Shown one piece after another: positions 1 to 9,630 of a stretch of 64,000 bases of DNA. Position 1 is the first letter of the stretch; every line of letters starts with the position of its first letter. The translations under genes were made by a program, and so were the position numbers. Source of the stretch: Blautia sp. (GTDB lineage: Bacteria; Bacillota; Clostridia; Lachnospirales; Lachnospiraceae); assembly GCA_023667395.1 (NCBI GenBank), contig JAMPAC010000001.1, forward strand, positions 101,529 through 165,528. Direction: 5' to 3'. A model generated the notes under the pieces. It had not been told where the DNA came from, did not search any database, and saw nothing but the letters and a program-made list of their open reading frames with translations.

Positions 1-75
1 TTTTTCATAAAGAGAAACCTTTCCCAAAATAGATGTTTATGAAATCGACTGTGAATGATAACGAATTTCCCTATT

Positions 76-523
76 TCAACCAATCAATTTCGCATTGCAA
101 AAATCAGATGGCTTTAACTCGTAATCAATCGAAGTCTGCAGTTCTCCCAACTGATTTTTCCATGAATTTTCATGTATCGCAGTTTTTTTGAATCCTAACA
201 GTTCATAGACATGCTGCGCCCTTGTCCGGATTACAAATTTTAATTCCTATCTCGACCTGTTTGCCTTCGCAAACATAGAAACCCATTTCGCCAATTGGTA
301 TTCCCCTGCATTCAATCATGAGTCTTCTTTTTATATCATCGCTATCCCTGGCAATTTGCTCTTGAATCTTCCCGGCTGTCGTTCCAAGTCCATTCGGAAA
401 TCCGGCATGCGCCATAACATTTCCGTCATTCCACCAGGCTGCAAGCCGCTCACAATCCCTTTCCTCGGCGTTTCTAATGCATAAATTATGATGGACTATT
501 CTCATTTTCCGCTTCTCACTCAA
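76..523 (-). pseudogene. GNAT-type N-acetyltransferase, internally deleted and frameshifted
   Basis: The 5' part (523 down to about 210) encodes a GNAT-like N-terminus, with a CIRNAEERDCERLAAWW start and an IGEMGFY strand followed by VEIGIKICNPD. The open frame then closes after KGAACL. In the next frame the sequence continues as TRAQHVYELLGFKKTAIHENS and then WKNQLGELQTSIDYEL, which is the usual C-terminal end of this acetyltransferase family, and stops at 76-78. The central acetyl-CoA-binding segment that normally joins the halves (roughly 45 residues) is missing, so this is an internal deletion with a frame change. I infer a dead gene. It is AT-richer than its neighbours. Confidence 0.8.
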
Positions 524-647
524 ATTCCAACTCCCGATTTGCCAAACTCAACCGAACCCATTATAGCACGCCAACCACCGCCAATCAATTCTTTTTATAA
601 GCCAATTCACCACTTGACAATGCTGCATAGACCACATATTTTCTGAT

Positions 648-697
648 GGACTGCATGACGCCGCCGTCCCCCCAGCCATAAACCGCCAGACACCATC
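648..697. repeat. Solo end of the nested inverted-repeat element seen at 29.2-29.4 kb
   Basis: About 40 bases from GGACTGCATGACGCCGCCG through CAGCCATAAACCG match the right arm at 29368-29408 with about two differences, and weaker similarity continues beyond. The matching left arm is not present here, so this is a remnant or solo end. It lies between the broken acetyltransferase and the promoter of the EAL gene. Confidence 0.7.
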
Positions 698-742
698 GCA
701 GCCAAACATTTTACACGAATGGATTTTGAATCTTTAAAATCC

Positions 743-772
743 TTGCATTTGCAGTATGTATTCACTTATAAT
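743..772 (+). promoter_or_regulatory. SigA-type promoter of the EAL protein gene
   Basis: TTGCAT (743-748) and a perfect TATAAT (767-772) are separated by 18 bases. A GGGAGGG ribosome binding site follows at 783-789 and the ATG is at 795. Because the -10 box lies inside the longer open frame that starts at 756, the start at 795 is preferred. Confidence 0.7.
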
Positions 773-794
773 GGAAATACATGGGAGGGTTAAA

Positions 795-3746
795 ATGGAG
801 AAAATACAGAACAGAAAAACAGGCAGGACAGGTACCATTTCCGCATTACGGTTTGGGTTCGCGCTATTATCCGTGCTCGCGCTTCTGGCGGCGCTGCCCG
901 CAGGAAGCCTGGGAACGGTGCACGGGGCGGAAAAGCGCACGGTCCGGGTGGGATTTTTCCCCATGGACGGTTACAACGAATTCCGGGCGGACGGAAGCTG
1001 CGGGGGCATGGATGTGGAATATCTGGAAGCCCTGTGCGATTACGTCAGCTGGAATATCGAGTATGTGGAGTGCGCCAGCTGGGGCGACGCCCTGGACATG
1101 CTCCTGAATCAGGAAATCGACCTTGTGGGTTCGGCCCAGTATTCCAGGGAACGGGCGGAACTATATCAATATGCGGATCTGGCCAGCGGCTACACATTCG
1201 GGGCCGTCGCAGTAAACAGTGACAGCGCCCTTGCCTATGAAGATTTTGACGCCATGAGCGACGTCACGTTTGGCGTGGTAGACAGCTACATCCGGAAAGA
1301 TGAGTTCTACGAATATCTGGCCGACCACGGCATTCCCAATCCCCAGGTGCGGGAATACAAGGACACGGCAGCCCTGCAGGCGGCCCTGGATAAGGGCGAG
1401 ATAGACGCCCTGGTGCACTCCCTGACAGAGATCAAGGTGGGACAGCGGGTGATCGGCCGGTTTGCCCCCATGCCTTTTTATTACATATCCTGGCTGGGAA
1501 ACGACGACCTGATGCGGGAACTCAACCAGGGCATTGCGGACGTGAAGATGAACCGTCCGGAACTGGAAAATGAATTAATGGTAAAATATTATGACAGCAG
1601 GCTGGATCAGACCATACTGCTGACCAATGACGAGAAGCAGTATATCGCCGCCCGGGAGAAACTGACCGTAGGCTATTTTGACGACTACTACCCTTTCTCC
1701 TACGAGAGCGACGGGGAATATCTCGGCCTTGCCAGACAGGTTCTGGAGGAGGTCTCCGTGAGTACCGGCATCCTCTTTGACTATGTGCGGCTGGATGGCA
1801 TGGAAGAAGCGAAAGCGGCGCTGAAGGACGGCAGCATCGATATTTTAAGTTACTGCGGGGAGCCCTCCAAAAGCCTGAAAGAGGAAGGACTGGCAGTCAC
1901 CAAAGTGTATGCCCAGGTGCCCCAGGTCATCATCATCAGGCGGAACGACAAGTCCGACGCCATCGCCACCCTGGCTGTGGAGGAAAGCAGCGCGTCAGAG
2001 GAAGCGGTACAAAATTTTACAGGGGAAAATACGGAACTTCTGTCTTTTCCCTCGCAGCTTGAGAGCCTGTATGCCGTGAAAGACGGCTCTGCGGACGCCG
2101 CCATGTGCGACGGATACCTGGCGGAATATCTGCTGGGCTCGCAGCTTCGTTTTAACAACATGGAGATTCACAGCGTCCTCAGCGATGCCCACAATATCTA
2201 CATGGTGGTGGCGCACGACGAGGATTCTCCCCTGCTGGGCATCCTGAATAAAGAACTCCTGGCAGTCAGCGACAAGATGGTCAACGACTATATGCTCCAG
2301 GACAATTTCTACTCCAGGATGAGCCTGGCGAATTTTATCAGCGACCACAGCATTCCCATTATCCTGATCCTTTCATGCTGCGCCGTGGCTGTGATCCTGG
2401 TGCTGTTCTTCCTGCTGCGCAACAGCATACGGGTCCAGAAGCTGATGTACAAGGATACGGAATTTGACGTCTGGAACCTGAACTACTTACGGTACAGGGC
2501 GGCGAAAATGCTTGCGGCGGATAAGAGCCATAAATACGCCATCGCATACACGGACATCGGGCAGTTCAAGAGTTACAACGCGCTGTACGGCTGGAAAGCG
2601 GGGCAAAAGATTCTGGAAATTGTCATAGAGACGCTGTCCCGGGAGGTGAACAGTGAACAGGAACTGTACGCCCGAAGCTACGGAAGCCATTTCGTGCTTT
2701 TTGTAAGGTATGAGGATGTTGACGCTTTACAGAAACGGCTTATGGGCATAGCGGACAGAATATCCACACGGATCCATGCGGAAACGGGGATCCATATGTC
2801 CCTGTCCATGGGCGTGGGATGCCTGGAGGACGGAAGCAACGGCCTGCGGCGCGCCCTGTCGGAATGTATACAGCTGGGGGATTCCCTGAAAAACAGTTAT
2901 GGGAATACGGTGCGGATCTATGACGACAGGCTGCGGGAGAAACTGAAAGAGGAACACGAGCGGGAGAAGCTGCTGGAATCCGTGGATATCAATCAGGATT
3001 TCGTGGCCTTCTACCAGGCCAAGGTGGATATCCGCAACGAAAAGATCGTGGGCGCGGAAGCGCTGGTGCGGTTCAAGGATCCCACGGCGGGGGGCGCCAT
3101 CCGCGCTCCGGGCTTCTTTGTACCCTACTATGAACGTACCGGCAGGATCCGGGACATCGATTTCTTCGTCATGGAAAGCGTGTGTAAAATGCTGCGCAGG
3201 CGGCTGGACGCAGGCCAGGATGTGGTACCTGTTTCCTGTAATTTCTCCCGGATGCACTTCATTGAGGACAGTTTTCCGGAGAAGTTCGAAGCCGTGTTGG
3301 ACCGGTATCGGATGCCCAAGGAACTGATCGAGGTGGAGATCACGGAAACCCTGGTGGTGGAGGAAGTACAGCAGCAGAAAGTCAAAGAGATCGTGGATAT
3401 CCTGCGGGAAAAGGGCGTCCGCCTCTCCATAGACGATTTCGGCTCCGGCTACTCCTCCCTAGGTGTATTTGAACAGATTCCAGCCTCCGTCATCAAGCTG
3501 GACCGCTCTTTCCTCCTTAACAACGAGAACCGCACGAGGCAGGTGAGCATCATGAAAAACATCGTCAACCTGGCCAAAGACCTGAACGCCCAGGTAGTAT
3601 GCGAAGGGGTGGAGACGGAGAACGACACGGAACTCATGATGGAGATCGGCGCTTATGTGGCTCAGGGCTACCGTTACAGCAAACCTGTGGCGGAGGATGT
3701 GTTTGAAAAAATGCTCGACCATGGAACTGAGTTTTCCGCAATGTAA
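795..3746 (+). CDS. Membrane sensor with two SBP_bac_3 domains, degenerate GGDEF and active-type EAL phosphodiesterase
   Basis: Predicted cyclic-di-GMP phosphodiesterase of 983 residues. An N-terminal signal/anchor is followed by two extracellular periplasmic-binding-protein-like domains (about 45-265 and 285-505), which probably sense an amino acid or other small ligand. A membrane helix lies at about 517-540. The GGDEF domain (about 555-700) is degenerate: where GGDEF is expected it reads YGSHF, so it should not make cyclic-di-GMP. The EAL domain (about 725-965) keeps the key residues: GAEALVRF (E755), the CNF asparagine, VEITET, the Asp pair of IDDFGSGYSSL (880-881), VIKLDRSF, VVCEGVET and an AQGY-type C-terminal motif. 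It therefore looks catalytically competent, hydrolysing cyclic-di-GMP to pGpG. It is monocistronic with its own promoter. Signal input is inferred. Confidence 0.9.
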   Translation: MEKIQNRKTGRTGTISALRFGFALLSVLALLAALPAGSLGTVHGAEKRTVRVGFFPMDGYNEFRADGSCGGMDVEYLEALCDYVSWNIEYVECASWGDALDMLLNQEIDLVGSAQYSRERAELYQYADLASGYTFGAVAVNSDSALAYEDFDAMSDVTFGVVDSYIRKDEFYEYLADHGIPNPQVREYKDTAALQAALDKGEIDALVHSLTEIKVGQRVIGRFAPMPFYYISWLGNDDLMRELNQGIADVKMNRPELENELMVKYYDSRLDQTILLTNDEKQYIAAREKLTVGYFDDYYPFSYESDGEYLGLARQVLEEVSVSTGILFDYVRLDGMEEAKAALKDGSIDILSYCGEPSKSLKEEGLAVTKVYAQVPQVIIIRRNDKSDAIATLAVEESSASEEAVQNFTGENTELLSFPSQLESLYAVKDGSADAAMCDGYLAEYLLGSQLRFNNMEIHSVLSDAHNIYMVVAHDEDSPLLGILNKELLAVSDKMVNDYMLQDNFYSRMSLANFISDHSIPIILILSCCAVAVILVLFFLLRNSIRVQKLMYKDTEFDVWNLNYLRYRAAKMLAADKSHKYAIAYTDIGQFKSYNALYGWKAGQKILEIVIETLSREVNSEQELYARSYGSHFVLFVRYEDVDALQKRLMGIADRISTRIHAETGIHMSLSMGVGCLEDGSNGLRRALSECIQLGDSLKNSYGNTVRIYDDRLREKLKEEHEREKLLESVDINQDFVAFYQAKVDIRNEKIVGAEALVRFKDPTAGGAIRAPGFFVPYYERTGRIRDIDFFVMESVCKMLRRRLDAGQDVVPVSCNFSRMHFIEDSFPEKFEAVLDRYRMPKELIEVEITETLVVEEVQQQKVKEIVDILREKGVRLSIDDFGSGYSSLGVFEQIPASVIKLDRSFLLNNENRTRQVSIMKNIVNLAKDLNAQVVCEGVETENDTELMMEIGAYVAQGYRYSKPVAEDVFEKMLDHGTEFSAM

Positions 3747-3861
3747 ACAATCTGTATAAAAAAACTGGCATCAACAGAAAATTGCCATTGTCAGCGTTAC
3801 CGTTATCATCAGGCACAACCCCTTTGCCGCATTGCCGCACAGGCCGAAAGGAGAACAGATC

Positions 3862-5820
3862 ATGACTGCTCAAACATACCATGTTTGCAAAAAAGGCTCG
3901 GACTTAAACCCGGGCACGGAGGAAGCCCCTTTCCTCACCATACAGAAAGCTGCGGACACCGCGCAGGCAGGTGACCGCATCGTCGTCCACGAGGGCATAT
4001 ACCGGGAGTGGGTCAAGCCGCGAAACGGCGGCCAAAGCGATGACTGCAGGATCGTCTATGAAGCCGCGCCGGGAGAACATGTGTCCATAACAGGATCCGA
4101 GCGGGTCACAGGCTGGAGCCGCGTCACGGGGGATGTATGGAAAGTATGCATCAACAACGCTTTCTTTTCCGGCTTTAACCCCTATGCGCATCCGGTAAAG
4201 GGGGACTGGATCGTAGGGCCGTCCGACCATGACGTCCATGTGGGCGAAGTATATCTAAATGGCACTTCCCTTTACGAGGCGGCATCCCTGGAGGAGGTCC
4301 GCCATCCGGTACGGCGGGATTACAGCCTGCTCGAGACCTGGGGCGGCCGCAGGGAACAGATCCTGAAACCGGAAAACACCTTATTCCAGTGGTACTGTGA
4401 GACCGATCCCCAAACCACCACCATCTACGCCAACTTTCAGGGGGCGGATCCCAACAGGGAAGAGGTGGAGATCAATGTGCGGAAATGCTGCTTTTTCCCG
4501 GAGAAAACCGGACTGAACTATCTCACCGTGCGCGGCTTTGAGATGATGCACGCCGCCACTTCCTGGGCGCCGCCCACCGCCATGCAGGAGGGACTGCTGG
4601 GGGTAAACTGGAGCAAGGGCTGGATCATAGAGGACAATGTGATCCATGACTCCAAGTGCAGCGGCATCAGCATCGGCAAGGAAGCCTCCACCGGGGACAA
4701 CTATTTTACAAAATATCACAGGAAACCGGGCTACCAATACCAGATGGAAGCCGTTTTCAAAGCCCGGAATATCGGCTGGGGCAGGGAGCGGATCGGCTCC
4801 CATGTGATCCGCAATAACGTGATCCATGACTGCGGGCAGAACGGTATCGTAGGACACCTGGGATGTATCTTCAGCGAGATTTATGGGAATGAGATCTATA
4901 ACATTGCGGTAAAACATGAATTTTACGGGCACGAGATTGCCGGGATCAAGCTGCACGCCGCCATCGACGTCCGGATCCATCATAATTATATCCATGACTG
5001 CTCCCTGGGAACATGGCTTGACTGGCAGGCTCAGGGAACCCGGGTAAGCGCCAATATTTACCACAGGAACAACAGGGATCTGATGGTGGAAGTAACGCAC
5101 GGTCCTTATCTGGTGGACAATAATATCTTTACCTCGCCATATACCTTTGACAACGCTGCCCAGGGAGGCGCTTACGTCCATAACCTCTGCTGCGGGTTCA
5201 CCAACAGCTATCCCGTCCTGGACAGAGCCACGCCCTACCACCTGCCCCACTCCACGGAAGTCCTGGGAACGGTTCCCGTGTATGGGTCTGATGACAGGTG
5301 GTACCAGAATATTTTCGTCGGGGGAACGGAAAAAGACCGCGCATACGGAACCGCCCGCTATAACGGCGCGCCTGTCTCCATGGAAGAATATACGGAACGG
5401 TTCCTTGCCCTTGGCAACGGGGACGTGGAACAGTTCGCGCGGGTAACACAGCCTGCCTACATTAACGGAAATGTGTACCTGAACGGGGCATGCCGTTTTG
5501 ACAGGGAAAAAGACTACGCGGTAAATGAGATGGATCCGGAAGCGCAAATCACGGAAGACGGGGCAAATGTTTCCCTGGAGATCACATTGCCGGAGGATGC
5601 ATTTCAAATACGGACGGAAATCATCACCACGCAGAAGCTTGGCGCGGTGCGGATCGTGGAACAGCGGTTCGAAACGCCGGAGGGACAGGCCATCGAACTG
5701 AAGGAAGACATAAAAGGAAGCCCCAGGACAGGGAGCCCCCTGCCGGGGCCTCTGGAGGGACTTCACGCGGGAAGAAATAAGGTGGAGGTATGGCGCCGCC
5801 CTTCTTGCTGGAACAACTGA
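3862..5820 (+). CDS. GH120 family beta-xylosidase
   Basis: A 652-residue right-handed beta-helix protein that closely resembles GH120 beta-xylosidases such as Thermoanaerobacterium XylC along its whole length, including an N-terminal YHVxKxGSDxNxGT segment, EFYGHEIAGIKLHAAIDV and WLDWQAQGTRVS. The two catalytic carboxylates known for the family are recognisable: the nucleophile Asp in TWLDWQ (about 387) and the acid/base Glu in VEVTHGP (about 410), with the family spacing of 23. It should release xylose from xylo-oligosaccharides. There is no signal peptide, so it is probably cytoplasmic. The start at 3862 is chosen because AAAGGAG lies just upstream; an open frame extends 10 codons further. 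No xylan transporter is adjacent. Confidence 0.9.
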   Translation: MTAQTYHVCKKGSDLNPGTEEAPFLTIQKAADTAQAGDRIVVHEGIYREWVKPRNGGQSDDCRIVYEAAPGEHVSITGSERVTGWSRVTGDVWKVCINNAFFSGFNPYAHPVKGDWIVGPSDHDVHVGEVYLNGTSLYEAASLEEVRHPVRRDYSLLETWGGRREQILKPENTLFQWYCETDPQTTTIYANFQGADPNREEVEINVRKCCFFPEKTGLNYLTVRGFEMMHAATSWAPPTAMQEGLLGVNWSKGWIIEDNVIHDSKCSGISIGKEASTGDNYFTKYHRKPGYQYQMEAVFKARNIGWGRERIGSHVIRNNVIHDCGQNGIVGHLGCIFSEIYGNEIYNIAVKHEFYGHEIAGIKLHAAIDVRIHHNYIHDCSLGTWLDWQAQGTRVSANIYHRNNRDLMVEVTHGPYLVDNNIFTSPYTFDNAAQGGAYVHNLCCGFTNSYPVLDRATPYHLPHSTEVLGTVPVYGSDDRWYQNIFVGGTEKDRAYGTARYNGAPVSMEEYTERFLALGNGDVEQFARVTQPAYINGNVYLNGACRFDREKDYAVNEMDPEAQITEDGANVSLEITLPEDAFQIRTEIITTQKLGAVRIVEQRFETPEGQAIELKEDIKGSPRTGSPLPGPLEGLHAGRNKVEVWRRPSCWNN

Positions 5821-5855
5821 ATGATCGGAACACAGTGGAGTGGCGCAGCTATGCG

Positions 5856-8815
5856 TCACCCCACAAACTTTCGCAGTACCTCTATAAACACGTCCATATC
5901 AAGCGGTTTCGCAATATGCGCATTCATCCCGTTTTTCAGGGCCGCCTCCTTATCCTCCTCCAGCGCGTTCGCCGTCATTGCAATAATGGGCAGATTCTTC
6001 ACGTCTTCCCTGGGCAGCCTGCGGATCGTCCGCGTGGCCTCATAGCCATCCATAATAGGCATCTGTATATCCATCAGGATCACGTCGTAATAATTTTCCT
6101 CTGCTTTCTCCATCATGGCCACGGCATCCGTCCCGTCCGGCGCCGTCTCCACCACAAAGCCCGACTCTTCCAGAATGACCTGGGCGATCTCACGGTTCAG
6201 TTCGATATCCTCCACCAGAAGGACACGCTTTCCGCTGAAATCGGCCAGCGTCCATGCCGGAGCCTCCTCTTTCTTTTCCAGCAGGTTGTTGGCGGCCAGC
6301 AGCGCCATCTTCAGGTCGGACTGAAACAAAGGCTTCGCGCAGAATGCCGTAACGCCTGCGGCTTTTGCCTCTTCTTCAATGTCTGACCAGTCATAAGCGG
6401 TCAGGATGATGATCGGAACCTCGCTGCCCAGCGAATCCCGGATCTTTTTGGCAGTCTCCACACCGCTGAGTCCCGGCATCTGCCAGTCAATGATAAATGT
6501 ATGATAAGAATCTCTTTCCTCATGAGCCGACTGGGCGCGGTACACCGCATCCCTGCCCGAGGTGGTCCATTCCGAGCGCAGCCCGATCTTCTTGAGCATC
6601 TTGCAGACACTGTCGCAGGTATTGAAATCATCATCCACAACCAGCGTGCGCAGCCCTTTCAGTTCCCTGATCTGTTCCTCGTTCTTTTCTGTGTCCTGCA
6701 GCTTCAGCCCCAGTTCCACAGTAAAGGTGCTGCCTGCGCCCCGCTCGCTCTCCACGCTGATCGTGCCGTTCATCATTTCCACAATGTTCTTGGTGATCGC
6801 CATGCCAAGCCCGGTTCCCTGTATGCCACTCTGGGTCGCTGTGGACTCCCGCTCGAAAGGCTCAAAAATATGCTCCACAAACTCCGGGGACATTTCGATC
6901 CCATTGTCCCTGATGATAAATGTGTAATCGCCATATCCATGCCGGAACGTGGTCTTCTGCATGATACGGAACGTAACCGTGCCTCCTGCGGGCGTATACT
7001 TGACCGCATTGCTCAGCAGATTGATGAACACCTGGTTCAGCTTCAGGGGATCCGCGATCACATCCTCGTTTACCACCTCAAACGTATCGATAAACAGTTC
7101 CAGCTGCTTTGCCTTGATCTGCGGCTGGATAATGTTCACCAGATTATGTATCAGTTCCGAAATATTGCACTCCTGCTCTTTGATCTGCACTTTCCCGCTC
7201 TCAATCCTGCTCATATCGAGCACGTCATTGATCAGGCTGAGCAGGTGGTTGCTTGAGGAAAGAACCTTGTGCAGGCTGTCCAGCACCTGGTCTTTGTTGT
7301 TGATATGATTGATCGCTATTGTGGTAAATCCTATGATCGCGTTCATGGGCGTGCGGATGTCATGGGACATATTGGACAAAAACGTGGATTTGGCCCTGTT
7401 TGCATGTTCCGCCTGCATCAACGCATCCTGAAGCGCCTGCCTTTCCTCCCTCTCCTGCTGGATGCGCAGTTCTTTTTCCTTTAATTCCGTGATGTCCTGA
7501 CGGATGAACAGGACCTTGGAAACCCTGCCTCCCTTTCTTTCCAGGCAGATCACATTGAGATGCTCCCACTCCTGGCGTCCGTCCCTGGTCACACAACGCT
7601 CATACCGCAGGTCGTTATGCTCCGCCATGGCCGTGATGATAGCGTCTTTCTCCATAAAGTCAACAAACTCCTGGCGGCTTTCCTCCGGCGAAAAGGCTGC
7701 CAGATGCTCCACGATATTCTGATATTTCCCATGGTCTTCGATATCCGTGCCCTCCGGTTTTGTCCCTGCCAGGTACTGATATGCCCCCTGCTCCAGGTCG
7801 CCCATGGCAAACCGTGAAAACAGGGTATTGACGCCGCTTGTAATGTAGCCCATCTCCCGGTTTTCTTTCTCCAGCTTCTTCCGCCTGCGCCCGGCGTAAA
7901 CCAGGATTATGACAATATAAATGACAAAAAGAGTGATCAGCATGACCTCCAGCTGGATTCCCACCCTGTTTTCTTCCGCGATCATACGCTGCGTCACATC
8001 CTTGGGAAACGTCTGCACAAGCACATAATCATTTTGTGGCAGATATGTGACGCAGATATTGTCCGTCTCGCCGGATGAATCGCATATGAACGCGCCTGTG
8101 CCGCCATTGTCAAACACCTGCCTGGCCTGGCCGGAAACCGCCTGGTCTATGACGCCTGTTTCCGTCAGGGCATCCAGCAGATGGCCTTCATAAGTCCTGC
8201 CATCGGAACTGGCGATCACCCTGCCGTCAGGCGAACAGAGAAACACCTAGGCCGCCTCCCCAAAATAGGTGGTGTCCAGCATCTCTTTCAGATATTCCTC
8301 CGCCAGGAAAGCCCCCCCCGCAGCACGCCGATCACTTTTCCCTGGAAACGCACCGGTGCATAAAAGCACGCCATGGTCTCGTCAAAAAAATGAGGATCAA
8401 ATACAATTTCAATATCGCTGTTTCCAAGGATGCCGTCCGTATAGAAATGCCGCCACGCCATCTCGGCGGTCCTCCCGTCAGAGGCATAATCCGTGCCGTC
8501 GCTGTCCGTGTACATAATAGCGTCAAACTGGGAATTTCCCTCCATCCTGACAAGCATCTCCGCCGTGACCACGGGTTCCGTCAGGCTTTCCCCCACAAAA
8601 TATGCATATGTGCCAATCTGGCTCAAAGCATTGCTCAGTTCATCGTCAATATGCTTTGCCTTTAACCGTGCGGAATCCTCCGCATAATTTCTGTTCTGTT
8701 CCTCTGTCCGCCTGCTGTTGCGCGCAGTAAACCAGAAAAACAGAAAGATGATGGCGGCAAAAAGAATCCCGGCGTAAACCATCACCTGTAAAGACAATTT
8801 TCTTTTGTTGTTCAT
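5856..8815 (-). pseudogene. Hybrid sensor histidine kinase, broken by a frameshift at G8 and an amber codon
   Basis: Two fragments together form one hybrid kinase that parallels the intact gene at 18295-21696. Fragment 1 (8815 to 8288) has an N-terminal membrane helix and a Cache-like extracellular domain. It shifts frame in a run of eight G (8312-8319 as C on the plus strand) after VIGVLRGG; the correct frame would continue FLAEEYLKEML then TYFGEAA. A TAG at 8247-8249 then interrupts the sequence where the paralogue has Asp. Fragment 2 (8246 to 5856, 796 codons) carries the second membrane helix, a PAS-like segment, the HisKA box (NMSHDIRTPMNAIIGF), an HATPase domain and two receiver domains, the second with VLMDIQMP-type motifs. 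A GGGGAGG sequence lies before the GTG at 8246, so the kinase part might still be made alone. Most likely a recent pseudogene. Confidence 0.85.
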
Positions 8816-8948
8816 TTCCTATTCCCCTATTCCCTTTCCCTGTTTCCATACAGGAAATCCTGTACAACACAATTGTACTCATGCAGCTGTATTTTTTCAA
8901 GCACATATCCCGCCCGGAATCCTAACAGTAACTTGTGGAACGAACAGA

Positions 8949-8992
8949 AGCAGAAAACAGGAGGACTGAAAAAAATCCTCCTGTTTTCTGCT
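8949..8992 (-). terminator. Perfect 17-bp hairpin after the nitroreductase gene
   Basis: The arms AGCAGAAAACAGGAGGA (8949-8965) and its exact complement (8976-8992) flank a 10-base A/T-rich loop. It lies between the nitroreductase stop (9002) and the kinase start (8815). There is no clear U run after the stem on the minus strand, so termination is likely but not typical. Confidence 0.55.
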
Positions 8993-9001
8993 CCTGTCCT
9001 T

Positions 9002-9529
9002 TCACCTGACGGCATAGACCCTGTTTTCTTTCCTTGCGGGAACCTCGGGATAATCGCCCTCCGCATAACCCAGGGCACAGTGGCCGATCCCCTCATATTC
9101 CTCCTCAATGCCAAGGGATTTTAAGAACTCTTTTCCCCAGTCCGTCTCAAATTCCTCTTTCGCCCTGTGGATCCAGCAGCTGCCCACGCCAAGTTCATGA
9201 GCCGCAAGCATCAGGTTCCCCATCACAAGGCTGCCGTCGTACACATGGGTGGGTAAGTCCTTTTTCGCCAGCACGATCAGCATGGCAGGCGCGCCATAAA
9301 AGGGATCGAACCCCTCTTCCCATCCTCCGATCCGGCAATTCAGCTTCGAGATTTCATCCCGAACTTCCTTTTTCGTGACCTGGATGATGATGGCGCCCTG
9401 CTTTCCCATGCCGCTTGCGGCATAAAGCCCCGCCTCGATGATCTGATCCAGGATCTCCTGGGGTACCATGTCCGGCTTATACTTGCGGATGCTCCTCCTG
9501 CGTTTCATTTGTTCCAGTAATTCGCTCAT
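9002..9529 (-). CDS. Nitroreductase family FMN-dependent oxidoreductase
   Basis: A 175-residue protein with the nitroreductase N-terminal signature RRRSIRKYKP (FMN phosphate contact) and the helix AASGMGKQGA. The middle segment YDGSLVMGNLMLAAHELGVG and the C-terminal GHCALGYAEG are typical of the family. It should be a soluble FMN enzyme using NAD(P)H to reduce nitro groups, quinones or related substrates; the true substrate is unknown. The start is supported by AGGAGGGT ten bases upstream. It appears monocistronic. Confidence 0.88.
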   Translation of the reverse strand: MSELLEQMKRRRSIRKYKPDMVPQEILDQIIEAGLYAASGMGKQGAIIIQVTKKEVRDEISKLNCRIGGWEEGFDPFYGAPAMLIVLAKKDLPTHVYDGSLVMGNLMLAAHELGVGSCWIHRAKEEFETDWGKEFLKSLGIEEEYEGIGHCALGYAEGDYPEVPARKENRVYAVR

Positions 9530-9630
9530 TGTGTGACCCTCCTGCTAATATGATATTGTCCTGATTTCCTGTTGACCATATCGTATCACAGGGAAATCGG
9601 CATGGCAAGCATAATGTTCCCTGCGGGGGG

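Noticed and set aside
5820..5856. Bidirectional terminator between the GH120 and kinase genes
   Set aside because: Only a weak dyad around GTGGCGCA/TGCGTCAC extends past 5856 into the kinase end, without a T tract; not enough to call.
4381..5859. 492-codon open frame antisense to the GH120 gene
   Set aside because: It lies entirely opposite a well-conserved enzyme, has no ribosome binding site and its translation resembles no protein; it follows from codon bias of the real gene.
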